Source: Streptomyces sp. A 4/2
GTDB lineage: Bacteria; Actinomycetota; Actinomycetes; Streptomycetales; Streptomycetaceae
NCBI RefSeq assembly: GCF_940670765.1
Contig: NZ_CALNVW010000031.1
Coordinates: 310,001-374,000, forward strand
Direction of reading: 5' to 3'
DNA: 64,000 nucleotides
The notes beneath the pieces are model-generated. The model saw nothing but the letters and a program-made list of their open reading frames with translations, was not told the origin of the DNA and did no database searches. Positions 26,494 to 34,206 of this stretch are shown piece by piece. The translations under genes and the position numbers were made by a program. Each line of letters begins with the position of its first letter. The stretch's first letter is position 1.

Positions 26494-26930
26494 CCCGCCG
26501 CGTCCTCGTGCTCAACGGCCCCAACCTGGGCCGTCTGGGCTCCCGGGAGCCCGACGTGTACGGAGCGACGTCCTACGCGGGGCTCGTCGACGCCTGCACG
26601 GCGCTCGGCAAGCAGCTCGGCTTCGACGTCGAGGTCCGCGAGACCAACGACGAGGGCGAGCTGATCCGCTGGCTGCACGAGGCGGCGGACGGTTCGATCC
26701 CGGTCGTCATCAACCCCGGTGCCTTCACGCACTACTCGTACGGAATGCGCGACGCGGCGGCCCAGCGCACCGCTCCGCTGATCGAGGTGCACATCTCGAA
26801 CCCGTACGCGCGTGAGGAGTTCCGTCACAACTCGGTCATCGCTGCCGTCGCCAGCGGCACGGTCGCGGGCTTCGGTATCGGCTCGTACCGCCTCGCGCTG
26901 CGGGCCGTCGCCGAGGAACTGACCGGCTGA
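26490..26930 (+). CDS. aroQ: Type II 3-dehydroquinate dehydratase
   Basis: Dehydrates 3-dehydroquinate to 3-dehydroshikimate in the shikimate pathway. Its 146 residues are the compact dodecameric type II length. The signature NGPNLGRLGSREPDVYG carries the catalytic Tyr on the flexible lid. VVINPGAFTHYSYGMRDA contains the conserved Asn-Pro-Gly-Ala and the catalytic His region, and EVHISNPYAREEFRHNS follows. The ATG overlaps the stop of the AroKB frame by four bases. It is the last aro gene before a hairpin. Confidence 0.95.
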   Translation: MTRRVLVLNGPNLGRLGSREPDVYGATSYAGLVDACTALGKQLGFDVEVRETNDEGELIRWLHEAADGSIPVVINPGAFTHYSYGMRDAAAQRTAPLIEVHISNPYAREEFRHNSVIAAVASGTVAGFGIGSYRLALRAVAEELTG

Positions 26931-26943
26931 CGCGGCACGTTGC

Positions 26944-26981
26944 CCCTCCCCGGACGTTCACATGGCGGTGGCCGGGGAGGG
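26944..26981 (+). terminator. Hairpin downstream of aroQ
   Basis: A 10-bp stem (CCCTCCCCGG at 26944-26953 with CCGGGGAGGG at 26972-26981) with an 18-nt loop that can fold further. It begins 13 bases after the aroQ stop and probably ends the aro operon transcript. Confidence 0.55.
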
Positions 26982-27032
26982 TACCGTTCGGGGGCGAGGA
27001 CCAGTCGGCCGAACGAGACGGAGTGGCACCGG

Positions 27033-27839
27033 ATGCAGCACGCTGTGGGGGCTCCGTTCCCGCCGCCCCACGGAAGCGCCGCCGGATGGGCACAGAGCGC
27101 CCAGCACCCGGGACAGCCCCCCGGCTGGGTGGCACAGGCGCCGCCCCAGCCGCCGCCGCCCCCGGCGCACCGGCCGACCGCACAACCCTCCGCCGAATCC
27201 ACCGGCCACGTCCAGCTCCCGCCCGGCGGCCCGGTGCCGCTCCCGGCGCCGCCGTCCGCCACCACCCAGGCGGACACCGGCAACACCACGCTCGCCGTGC
27301 TGCTCATAGGCCCCGCGGGTGCGGGCAAGACCACGGTCGCCCGGCACTGGGCGAAGAGCCGCCGGGTGCCCACGTCGCACATCAGCCTCGACGACGTACG
27401 GGAATGGGTCTGCTCCGGCTTCGCCGACCCCCGGTCCGGCTGGAACGACCACTCCGAGGCCCAGTACCGCCTCGCCCGCCGCACCTGTGGCTTCGCCGCC
27501 CGGAATTTCCTCGCCAACGGCATCTCCTGCATCCTCGACGACGCGGTCTTCCCCGACCGTCCGGTGGTCGGCCTCGGCGGCTGGAAGCGGCACGTGGGCC
27601 CCGGTCTGCTGCCGGTCGTCCTGCTGCCGGGCCTGGAGGTCGTACTGGAGCGCAACGCCGCCCGCAGCGGCAACCGCCGCCTCGGCGACGAGGAAGTCGC
27701 CCGGATCCACGGCCGGATGGCCGGCTGGTACGGCTCGGGGCTGCCGATCATCGACAACTCGACCTACGACGTGGCCACCACGGCGCAGGTGCTCGACGAC
27801 GTGCTGGCCCGCTCCATCGCCTCCCCTCCCACCTGGTGA
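27033..27839 (+). CDS. P-loop NTPase/kinase-like protein with Pro/Gln-rich N-terminus
   Basis: A 268-residue protein. The ATG at 27033 has GGAG ten bases upstream; the frame is open before it but without coding character. Residues 1 to ~85 are rich in Pro, Ala, Gln and Gly and look disordered. The rest is a P-loop domain: Walker A LIGPAGAGKTTVARHWA, then HISLDDVREWVCSG with the acidic pair expected for a small-molecule or zeta-toxin-like kinase, a possible lid ERNAARSGNRRLGDEEVARIH, and a C-terminal DNSTYDVATTAQVLDDVL. Substrate unknown. It sits between aroQ and the M24 gene, a place kept in Streptomyces, so it may serve the same growth programme. Confidence 0.75.
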   Translation: MQHAVGAPFPPPHGSAAGWAQSAQHPGQPPGWVAQAPPQPPPPPAHRPTAQPSAESTGHVQLPPGGPVPLPAPPSATTQADTGNTTLAVLLIGPAGAGKTTVARHWAKSRRVPTSHISLDDVREWVCSGFADPRSGWNDHSEAQYRLARRTCGFAARNFLANGISCILDDAVFPDRPVVGLGGWKRHVGPGLLPVVLLPGLEVVLERNAARSGNRRLGDEEVARIHGRMAGWYGSGLPIIDNSTYDVATTAQVLDDVLARSIASPPTW

Positions 27840-27899
27840 AGCCCCCGGTCGGACGCGCTGAAACGGCCGACACCCGCCCCCGCTCCTACGCTCGGGAGC

Positions 27900-29006
27900 A
27901 TGTCCGAGGTGTTCGCGGTCCGCAGGGCCAGGTTGCGTGACCGCTGCCTGGCCGCAGGCAGCGGTGCCGCGCTGGTCTCCCGCCCCGCCAACGTCCGCTA
28001 CCTCGCTGGAGCCGCCCCGGCGGGCGCGGTGCTGCTGCTGGGCCCCTCCGACGACGTACTGCTCTGCCCCGCCGAACCGACGGACGATCCCGCGGACGGC
28101 CGCCCCGACGTGAACCTGCGGCTGACGGTCCTGCCCTCGCCGGGCGGTGACCCGGCGGTGGCCGCGGCGGATCTGCTGGCCGGCGGGAGCGCCGAGTCGC
28201 TGGCCGTGGAGGAGCGCCATCTGACCGTGGCCAGGCACCGGGCGCTGGGCTCGGTGGCGCCCCGGCTGCGCCTCGCCGATCTGGCCGGCGCCGTCGAACA
28301 GCAGCGGATCATCAAGGACGAGGACGAGATCAGCGCCCTGCGGACCGCTGCGGAGATCACCGACCAGGCCCTGGGCGAACTCCTCGAATCGATTCTCGTC
28401 GGGCGTACGGAACGCCATCTCGCCCTGGAACTGGAGCGCAGGCTCATCGACCACGGCGCCGAGGGGCCGTCCTTCCCGACATCGGTGGCCACCGGGCCCA
28501 ACGCCGGTCTGGGGAGCCACCGCCCGTCCGACCGCCGGGTCGAGGAGGGGCATTTCCTCACCGTGCGGCTCGGGGCCGTGTACCGCGGATACCGATGTGA
28601 GATCGGCCGGACGTTCGTCATCGGGACCTCACCGGCCGACTGGCAGATCGAGCTGTACGACCTGGTGTTCGCCGCACAACGGGCTGGTCGCGAGGCCCTT
28701 GTGCCCGGCGCCGCCTGTCGCGACGTGGACCGCGCGGCCCGCCAGATCCTGGACGCCGCGGGCCACGGTGAGGGCCTCGCGGCGGCGACCGGGCACGGTG
28801 TGGGACTCGAAATCGACGAGGACCCGCAGCTGGCACCTGCGGCCATGGGTAAACTGGACGCTTGCGTGCCGGTCACCGTCGAACCGGGGGTCCACCTCCC
28901 GGGCCGGGGCGGAGTCCGGATCGATGACACGCTCGTCGTACGCCCTGAGGCGGACGGCGGACCCGAGCTACTCACCATTACGACCAAGGAACTGCTCGCG
29001 CTCTAG
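27900..29006 (+). CDS. M24-family (creatinase/aminopeptidase P fold) protein with altered metal ligands
   Basis: A 368-residue two-domain protein: a creatinase N-terminal domain (to ~130, VSRPANVRYLAGAAPAGAVLLL) and a pita-bread C-terminal domain. The fold signatures are clear but the metal ligands are not canonical. The first Asp of the D-x-G motif is Arg223 (VRLGAVYRGY), the second Asp is Glu234 (CEIGRT), and the final Glu is Asp342 (VRIDDTLV). Only His299 (TGHGVGLEID) and Glu328 (VEPGVH) are standard. It may be a weak or inactive Xaa-Pro peptidase. It lies just upstream of efp, where pepQ-like genes often occur in bacteria. Confidence 0.8.
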   Translation: MSEVFAVRRARLRDRCLAAGSGAALVSRPANVRYLAGAAPAGAVLLLGPSDDVLLCPAEPTDDPADGRPDVNLRLTVLPSPGGDPAVAAADLLAGGSAESLAVEERHLTVARHRALGSVAPRLRLADLAGAVEQQRIIKDEDEISALRTAAEITDQALGELLESILVGRTERHLALELERRLIDHGAEGPSFPTSVATGPNAGLGSHRPSDRRVEEGHFLTVRLGAVYRGYRCEIGRTFVIGTSPADWQIELYDLVFAAQRAGREALVPGAACRDVDRAARQILDAAGHGEGLAAATGHGVGLEIDEDPQLAPAAMGKLDACVPVTVEPGVHLPGRGGVRIDDTLVVRPEADGGPELLTITTKELLAL

Positions 29007-29054
29007 CGAGTACCCGCGGTCCCACACACGCTGCAGTCCAGGAGAACCTCAACC

Positions 29055-29621
29055 GTGGCTTCCACGAACGACCTCAAGAACGGCCTGGTGCTCAAGCTCG
29101 ACGGGGGCCAGCTCTGGTCCGTCGTCGAGTTCCAGCACGTCAAGCCCGGCAAGGGCCCGGCTTTCGTGCGCACCAAGCTCAAGAACGTGCTTTCCGGCAA
29201 GGTCGTCGACAAGACCTTCAACGCCGGCGTGAAGGTCGAGACAGCCACCATCGACCGCCGCGACATGCAGTTCTCGTACATGGACGGCGAGTACTTCGTC
29301 TTCATGGACATGGACACCTACGACCAGCTGATGGTCGACCGCAAGTCGGTCGGCGGCGCGGCCAACTTCCTCATCGAGGGCTTCACCGCCTCCGTCGCCC
29401 AGTACGAGGGCGAGGTGCTCTACGTCGAGCTCCCGGCCGCCGTCGAGCTGACCATCCAGCACACCGACCCCGGTGTCCAGGGCGACCGCTCCACCGGTGG
29501 CACCAAGCCCGCCACCCTGGAGACCGGTTACGAGATCGGTGTCCCGCTGTTCATTACGACCGGCGAGAAGATCAAGGTCGACACCCGCTCCGGTGATTAT
29601 CTCGGCCGGGTGAACAGCTAA
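29055..29621 (+). CDS. efp: Elongation factor P
   Basis: Relieves ribosome stalling at consecutive prolines by binding near the E site. Its 188 residues form three beta-barrel domains. The GTG at 29055 follows CAGGAGAACCTCAACC. The loop that contacts the P-site tRNA is KPGKGPAFVR with Lys33 at the tip; the PGKGP loop is the form reported to work without lysine modification in actinobacteria, and no epmA/epmB genes are nearby. The EF-P signature in GYEIGVPLFITTGEKIKVDTRSG is present. nusB follows after two bases. Confidence 0.96.
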   Translation: MASTNDLKNGLVLKLDGGQLWSVVEFQHVKPGKGPAFVRTKLKNVLSGKVVDKTFNAGVKVETATIDRRDMQFSYMDGEYFVFMDMDTYDQLMVDRKSVGGAANFLIEGFTASVAQYEGEVLYVELPAAVELTIQHTDPGVQGDRSTGGTKPATLETGYEIGVPLFITTGEKIKVDTRSGDYLGRVNS

Positions 29622-29623
29622 CC

Positions 29624-30064
29624 GTGGCTGCCCGGAACACGGCGCGCAAGCGCGCCTTCCAGATCCTCTTCGAGGCCGACCAGCGCGCGGCGTCCGTGCA
29701 GACGGTCCTCGCGGACTGGATCCGTCACGCCAGGACCGACCCCCGGCAGCCGCCGGTCGGTGAGTACACGATGGAGCTCGTCGAGGGGTACGCGGAACAC
29801 GCGGACCGCATCGACGACCTCATCGCCACCTACGCGGTGGGCTGGACCCTCGACCGGATGCCGGTCGTGGACCGCAACATCGTCAGGCTCAGCACCTTTG
29901 AGCTGGTGTGGGTCGACGGGACCCCGGACGCGGTCGTGATCGACGAGGCGGTGCAGCTCGCCAAGGAGTTCTCCACCGACGAGTCGCCGTCCTTCATCAA
30001 CGGCCTGCTGGGCCGTTTCAAGGACCTCAAGCCGAGTCTGCGCCGCGACACGGACCCGTCCTAG
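29624..30064 (+). CDS. nusB: Transcription antitermination protein NusB
   Basis: Binds the boxA RNA together with S10 (NusE) and supports antitermination and processing of rRNA transcripts. It has 146 residues, all helical: NTARKRAFQILFEADQR at the start, WTLDRMPVVDRNIVRLSTFEL in the middle and VIDEAVQLAKEFSTDESPSFINGLLGRF at the end, the standard family segments. The GTG starts two bases after the efp stop, so efp-nusB is one operon. A very strong terminator lies 14 bases after its stop. Confidence 0.96.
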   Translation: MAARNTARKRAFQILFEADQRAASVQTVLADWIRHARTDPRQPPVGEYTMELVEGYAEHADRIDDLIATYAVGWTLDRMPVVDRNIVRLSTFELVWVDGTPDAVVIDEAVQLAKEFSTDESPSFINGLLGRFKDLKPSLRRDTDPS

Positions 30065-30078
30065 CGGTCGTTCCTACG

Positions 30079-30117
30079 GGCCCGAAGCAGAAGATGAACA
30101 ATCTTCTGCTTCGGGCC
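30079..30117 (+). terminator. Terminator of the efp-nusB operon
   Basis: A 17-bp perfect stem (GGCCCGAAGCAGAAGAT / ATCTTCTGCTTCGGGCC) with a GAACA loop. The AT-rich inner half is unusual for this genome. Confidence 0.85.
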
Positions 30118-30154
30118 TGGTGCGTTTCCCGGCAGATGCCCTAGGTTTCGGCGC

Positions 30155-31630
30155 ATGGCCGACCCTCGTGAAGATTCCTGCACGGACCAGCGGATCCTCG
30201 ACCGGCTCGGCGCGCTGCGCGCCGCCGATCTGCCGGTCAGAGGCGGGCGCACCATGGCGTACGTCTACGACTCGGGCCTGGCGGGCATCGAGGAACTGGC
30301 GTCGGCGGCAGCCGCCCGGTTCGCGGGCGTCAACGGCCTCGACATGACGGCGTTCCCCAGTGTGGTGGCGCTGGAGAACGACCTCGTGACGCGTGCGGCC
30401 GGGCTGCTGGGCGGCGACGCACACACCGCGTCCACCTTCACCAGCGGAGGCACCGAGAGCTGTCTGCTCGCCGTCTCCACGGCCCGTGAGCACGCCCTGC
30501 GCACCCGCGGAGTCACCGAGCCCGAACTGGTGCTGCCCGACACCGCGCACGCCGCTTTCCACAAGGCGGCCGGGCTCTTCGGCCTCCGGACCGTGGTGGT
30601 GCCGGTCGACCCGGACACCTACCAGGTGCGCGCCGAGGACATGGCGGCTGCGCTCACCGGGCGCACCGCCCTGGTGGTCGTCTCGGCGCCCTCGTACGCG
30701 CACGGAGTGATCGACCCGGTGGCGGAGGTCGCCGGAGCGGCGGCCGGGCGCGGTGTGCTCTGCCACGTCGACGCCTGCATCGGCGGCTGGTACCTGGGCC
30801 ACCTGCGGCTCGCAGCCGAGGCTCCGGAACTGCCGCCGTTCGACCTCTCGGTGCCGGGCGTGACCTCGCTCTCGGTTGACCTCCACAAGTACGCGTACAC
30901 GCCCAAGGGTGCGTCGGTGCTGCTCTTCAAGGACGCCGAGCTGCGCCGGCACGGGTGGTTCGCCCACGCTTCCTGGCCGGGCTACCCGGTCGTCAACGCC
31001 ACCCTCCAGGGCACGAAGTCAGCAGGCCCGCTGGCCGCCGCCTGGGCGGTGACGGAGCGGATCGGCACCGCCGGCTACACCGCACTCGCGCTGCGCGTCC
31101 ACCGGGCGACGGCGGCGCTGCGGGCCGGAATCGAGGAGATCGACGGCCTGCGGGTGCTGGGCCGTCCCGAGTCCTCGCTGATCGCCGTCGCCGCGGACGG
31201 GCCGGACATCGATCCGTTCGTGGTCGCGGACGAGATGCGTGGCCACGGCTGGTACGTGCAGCCGCAGCCGGCGTTCGGGAGTTCGCCCGCCAACCTGCAT
31301 CTCACGGTGACGGCGGCGGTGGCGGACGAGGAGACGGTACGACAGCTGCTCGACGCCCTGGCGAAGGCGGTGACCGCCGCCCGGGAGCTGGGTCCGGCCG
31401 AGGTCGACCCCGAACTGGCCGCGGCGGCCGGGCTGCTGGACGCGGACACCCTCACACCCGAGGAGGCGGCGCTCGCGCTCACCCTCGCCGGGGTGGGGGC
31501 GGACGGCGAGCTTCCCGCGCGGATGGCTCCCGTCCTGGCGGTCCTCCAGGCGCTGCCGCCTGTTCTGGCCGAACGCCTGCTGCCCGAGCTCGTCGGACGG
31601 CTCTACCGGACCGCCCCTGCCGGACAGTGA
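30155..31630 (+). CDS. PLP-dependent decarboxylase / sphingosine-1-phosphate lyase-like protein
   Basis: A 491-residue fold type I PLP enzyme. Features in order are TFTSGGTESCLLAVSTAREHA (cofactor phosphate loop), DTAHAAFHKAAGLFGL with the ring-stacking His, CHVDACIGGWYLGH with the cofactor-binding Asp, and the Schiff-base Lys in SVDLHKYAYTPKGAS. The DLHKYAYTPKGAS form is characteristic of the group II decarboxylase/S1P lyase branch. The last ~100 residues are an extra helical, Ala/Leu-rich domain. The substrate cannot be told from sequence: amino acid decarboxylation and phospho-amino-alcohol cleavage are both possible. It has its own transcription unit between the nusB terminator and a bidirectional terminator. 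Confidence 0.82.
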   Translation: MADPREDSCTDQRILDRLGALRAADLPVRGGRTMAYVYDSGLAGIEELASAAAARFAGVNGLDMTAFPSVVALENDLVTRAAGLLGGDAHTASTFTSGGTESCLLAVSTAREHALRTRGVTEPELVLPDTAHAAFHKAAGLFGLRTVVVPVDPDTYQVRAEDMAAALTGRTALVVVSAPSYAHGVIDPVAEVAGAAAGRGVLCHVDACIGGWYLGHLRLAAEAPELPPFDLSVPGVTSLSVDLHKYAYTPKGASVLLFKDAELRRHGWFAHASWPGYPVVNATLQGTKSAGPLAAAWAVTERIGTAGYTALALRVHRATAALRAGIEEIDGLRVLGRPESSLIAVAADGPDIDPFVVADEMRGHGWYVQPQPAFGSSPANLHLTVTAAVADEETVRQLLDALAKAVTAARELGPAEVDPELAAAAGLLDADTLTPEEAALALTLAGVGADGELPARMAPVLAVLQALPPVLAERLLPELVGRLYRTAPAGQ

Positions 31631-31665
31631 CGCGGGCACGTGACCGGGGCACATGCCGTGGAACG

Positions 31666-31704
31666 CCTGAGGGCGGGCCCGCACCGTGCGGGCCCGCCCT
31701 CAGG
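31666..31704. terminator. Bidirectional terminator between the PLP enzyme gene and bldD
   Basis: A 39-base near-perfect palindrome that can form an 18-bp stem with a CCG loop (CCTGAGGGCGGGCCCGCA / TGCGGGCCCGCCCTCAGG), midway between the two convergent stop codons. Confidence 0.85.
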
Positions 31705-31741
31705 ATGAGACGTTTCTGCTGTTGAGCGGTCCGGAACGGAC

Positions 31742-32242
31742 TCAGCCCTCGTCGTGCGCGACCGCACGGCGGGCGTCCGCGTCGAGCACGCCCCAGCTGA
31801 TCAGCTGCTCGGTGAGGACCGAGGGGGACTGGTCGTAGATCACGGCGAGCGTGCGCAGGTCGTCCTGGCGGATCGACAGCACCTTGCCGTTGTAGTCGCC
31901 GCGCTGGCTCTGGATGGTGGCGGCGTAACGCTGGAGCGGCCCGGCCTTCTCCGGCGGGACGTGGGCGAGACGCTCCAGGTCCAGGACGAGCTTCGGCGGC
32001 GGCTCGGCGGCACCGCCCGGCGTGGTGCCCGGCAGCAGCTCCTGCACGGGGACGCCGTAGAAGTCGGCCAGTTCGGCGAGGCGCTGCACGGTCACGGCGC
32101 GGTCGCCGCGCTCGTACGAACCCACCACCACGGCCTTCCAGCGGCCCTGGGACTTCTCCTCGACACCGTGGAGGGAAAGGCCCTGCTGGGTGCGGATGGC
32201 ACGGAGCTTGGCCCCGAGCTGTTTTGCGTATTCGCTGGACAT
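31742..32242 (-). CDS. bldD: Developmental master regulator BldD
   Basis: DNA-binding protein that represses sporulation genes during vegetative growth in Streptomyces and is active as a dimer held by tetrameric c-di-GMP. It has 166 residues. The N-terminal helix-turn-helix is of XRE type (LGAKLRAIRTQQGLSLHGVEEKS to ~72). After a Pro/Gly-rich linker the C-terminal domain carries the c-di-GMP signature RGD-x8-RQDD exactly: Arg114-Gly115-Asp116 and Arg125-Gln126-Asp127-Asp128. The ATG at 32242 has GGGGAG upstream. It is divergent from pyrR, and its promoter region carries a perfect match to the BldD box, consistent with the known autorepression. Confidence 0.97.
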   Translation of the reverse strand: MSSEYAKQLGAKLRAIRTQQGLSLHGVEEKSQGRWKAVVVGSYERGDRAVTVQRLAELADFYGVPVQELLPGTTPGGAAEPPPKLVLDLERLAHVPPEKAGPLQRYAATIQSQRGDYNGKVLSIRQDDLRTLAVIYDQSPSVLTEQLISWGVLDADARRAVAHDEG

Positions 32243-32293
32243 ATGGCTCCCCGGACGCTGTGGCGACGTGCGGCTCCGCCGCGCGGCTGGTAA

Positions 32294-32318
32294 CTCACTG
32301 TGAGGTTACGCAGCGTTA
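32294..32318. promoter_or_regulatory. BldD operator in the bldD promoter
   Basis: TTACGCAGCGTTA at 32306-32318 matches the published BldD consensus TNACNC(A/T)GNGTNA at every fixed position. Directly beside it is a perfect 11-bp palindrome CTCACTGTGAG (32294-32304). The pair lies 52-76 bases upstream of the bldD ATG, fitting autoregulation. Confidence 0.8.
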
Positions 32319-32411
32319 CTTGGATGCGTCAAGCCGAATGGTCGCGGCCCTGCTCCGGACCGGGTCGCGAGCCCCGTGCGCACCCCTGATACCGTGGGGT
32401 TTGTTATTTCG

Positions 32412-32451
32412 ACGTCCTTTAAGGTCCGTCCCGTGAGGCGGAGAAGGAGGT
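32412..32451 (+). promoter_or_regulatory. PyrR-binding hairpin sequestering the pyrR ribosome binding site
   Basis: ACGTCCTT (32412-32419) can pair with AAGGAGGT (32444-32451, the ribosome binding site of pyrR) with one mismatch. The intervening hairpin has CCGTCCCGTGAGGCGG (32426-32441), close to the conserved PyrR-site loop with its UCC...GAGG core. This architecture matches the translational repression described for mycobacterial PyrR: UMP-bound PyrR would stabilise the hairpin and hide the ribosome binding site. No transcription attenuator follows. Confidence 0.7.
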
Positions 32452-32459
32452 CCGTTTTC

Positions 32460-33092
32460 ATGGACGGCACTGACTCAGGCACTGAAACAGGCATCGACAC
32501 GGGGGCCGGCACGGCTTCCGGCGCGGATGCCCGCGATTCCGACGCACGCCCCGTACTGGAGGGCCCGGACATCGCGCGGGTACTGACCCGCATCGCCCAC
32601 GAGATCGTCGAGCGCGCCAAGGGCGCCGAAGACGTCGTACTTCTCGGCATTCCGACCCGCGGCGTCTTCCTCGCCCGCCGGCTGACCGCCAAGCTCGAAG
32701 AGATCACCGGCCGTACGATCCCGGTCGGCTCCCTCGACATCACCATGTACCGCGACGACCTGCGGATGCGCCCGGCCCGCGCGCTGGCCCGTACGGACAT
32801 CCCCGCGGACGGCATCGACGGACGCCTCGTCGTCCTCGTCGACGACGTGCTCTTCTCGGGACGTACGATCCGCGCCGCGCTCGACGCACTGGGCGATATC
32901 GGCCGCCCGCGCGCCGTACAGCTCGCGGTCCTCGTCGACCGCGGTCACCGCGAACTCCCGATCCGTGCCGACTACGTCGGCAAGAACCTCCCCACGTCGC
33001 TGCGGGAGACGGTCAGGGTCCAGCTCGCCGAGGAGGACGGTCGCGACACCGTTCTGCTCGGTACCCGGACCGCCCCGGCCGGCGGCCGGTAG
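32460..33092 (+). CDS. pyrR: Bifunctional pyr operon regulator / uracil phosphoribosyltransferase PyrR
   Basis: UMP-sensing RNA-binding regulator of pyrimidine genes with weak uracil phosphoribosyltransferase activity. It has 210 residues. The ATG at 32460 follows AAGGAGG. The first ~35 residues are a Thr/Gly/Asp-rich extension not found in Bacillus PyrR. The core has ARVLTRIAHEIVERAKG, LLGIPTRGVFLARRL, the RDD element in DITMYRDDLR and the PRPP loop VVLVDDVLFSGRTIRAAL, then VDRGHRELPIRADYVGKNLPTS, all typical. It is first gene of the pyr operon and is divergent from bldD. Confidence 0.95.
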   Translation: MDGTDSGTETGIDTGAGTASGADARDSDARPVLEGPDIARVLTRIAHEIVERAKGAEDVVLLGIPTRGVFLARRLTAKLEEITGRTIPVGSLDITMYRDDLRMRPARALARTDIPADGIDGRLVVLVDDVLFSGRTIRAALDALGDIGRPRAVQLAVLVDRGHRELPIRADYVGKNLPTSLRETVRVQLAEEDGRDTVLLGTRTAPAGGR

Positions 33093-33187
33093 CTCTCTCT
33101 TCGCTGCCCCGCGCCCGGGGCCGCAGAGCTGTGCCCGGCTGTCTGCCCGCCATGCCTGAATCCTCCGCAAACATGGAGAACACCCAG

Positions 33188-34204
33188 ATGAAGCGCCACC
33201 TCATCTCGGCCGCCGACCTCACCCGCGACGACGCCGTCCTGATCCTCGACACCGCCGAGGAGATGGCCCGGGTCGCGGACCGGCCGATCAAGAAACTTCC
33301 CACCCTGCGCGGCCGTACCGTCGTCAACCTCTTCTTCGAGGACTCCACCCGGACGCGTATCTCCTTCGAGGCCGCCGCCAAGCGTCTCTCCGCCGACGTC
33401 ATCAACTTCTCCGCGAAGGGCTCGTCGGTCTCCAAGGGCGAGTCGCTCAAGGACACCGCGCTGACCCTGGAGGCGATGGGCGCGGACGCCGTCGTCATCC
33501 GCCACGGAGCCTCCGGCGCCCCGTACCGCCTCGCGACCTCGGGCTGGATCGACGGTGCCGTCGTCAATGCGGGCGACGGTACGCACGAGCACCCCACCCA
33601 GGCGTTGCTCGACGCCTTCACCATGCGCCGCAGGCTGGTCGGCGCGGAAGCCGGGACCGGGCGCGATCTCGAGGGCCGCCGCATCACGATCGTCGGCGAC
33701 GTACTGCACAGCAGGGTCGCCCGCTCCAACGTCCACCTGCTGCACACGCTCGGCGCGCAGGTGACGCTGGTCGCCCCGCCCACCCTGGTGCCCATCGGCG
33801 TGGAGAACTGGCCCTGCGAGGTCTCCTACGACCTCGACCGGGTGCTGCCCGGGTCCGACGCCGTGATGATGCTGCGCGTCCAGACCGAGCGGATGAACGC
33901 GGCCTTCTTCCCCACCGAACGCGAGTACGCGCGCCGCTACGGCCTCAACGGCGACCGCATGGCGCGGATGCCCGACGACGCGATCGTCATGCATCCGGGA
34001 CCGATGAACCGGGGGATGGAGATCACCGCCGAGGTCGCCGACTCCGACCGCTGCACGGCCGTCGAGCAGGTCACCAACGGCGTATCCATCCGGATGGCCG
34101 TCCTCTACCTGCTGCTGGGCGGTTCCGAACCGGCCGCCACCGCCCACCCGTCGCCCGCCACCGCCCCGGCGCCTTCCACCGCCCGTACCGAGGAGAACAA
34201 GTAA
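33188..34204 (+). CDS. pyrB: Aspartate carbamoyltransferase catalytic subunit
   Basis: Joins carbamoyl phosphate and aspartate, the committed step of pyrimidine synthesis. The ATG at 33188 with GGAG nine bases upstream gives MKRHLISAADLTRDDA and 338 residues; earlier in-frame starts add an unrelated segment. The carbamoyl phosphate site FFEDSTRTRISFE and the 80s-loop KGSSVSKGESLKDT are present, as are HPTQALLDAFTM and the late HPGPMNRGMEI. The C-terminal ~25 residues form a Pro/Ala/Thr-rich tail. No pyrI is adjacent. Its stop precedes pyrC by two bases. Confidence 0.96.
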   Translation: MKRHLISAADLTRDDAVLILDTAEEMARVADRPIKKLPTLRGRTVVNLFFEDSTRTRISFEAAAKRLSADVINFSAKGSSVSKGESLKDTALTLEAMGADAVVIRHGASGAPYRLATSGWIDGAVVNAGDGTHEHPTQALLDAFTMRRRLVGAEAGTGRDLEGRRITIVGDVLHSRVARSNVHLLHTLGAQVTLVAPPTLVPIGVENWPCEVSYDLDRVLPGSDAVMMLRVQTERMNAAFFPTEREYARRYGLNGDRMARMPDDAIVMHPGPMNRGMEITAEVADSDRCTAVEQVTNGVSIRMAVLYLLLGGSEPAATAHPSPATAPAPSTARTEENK

Positions 34205-34206
34205 TC

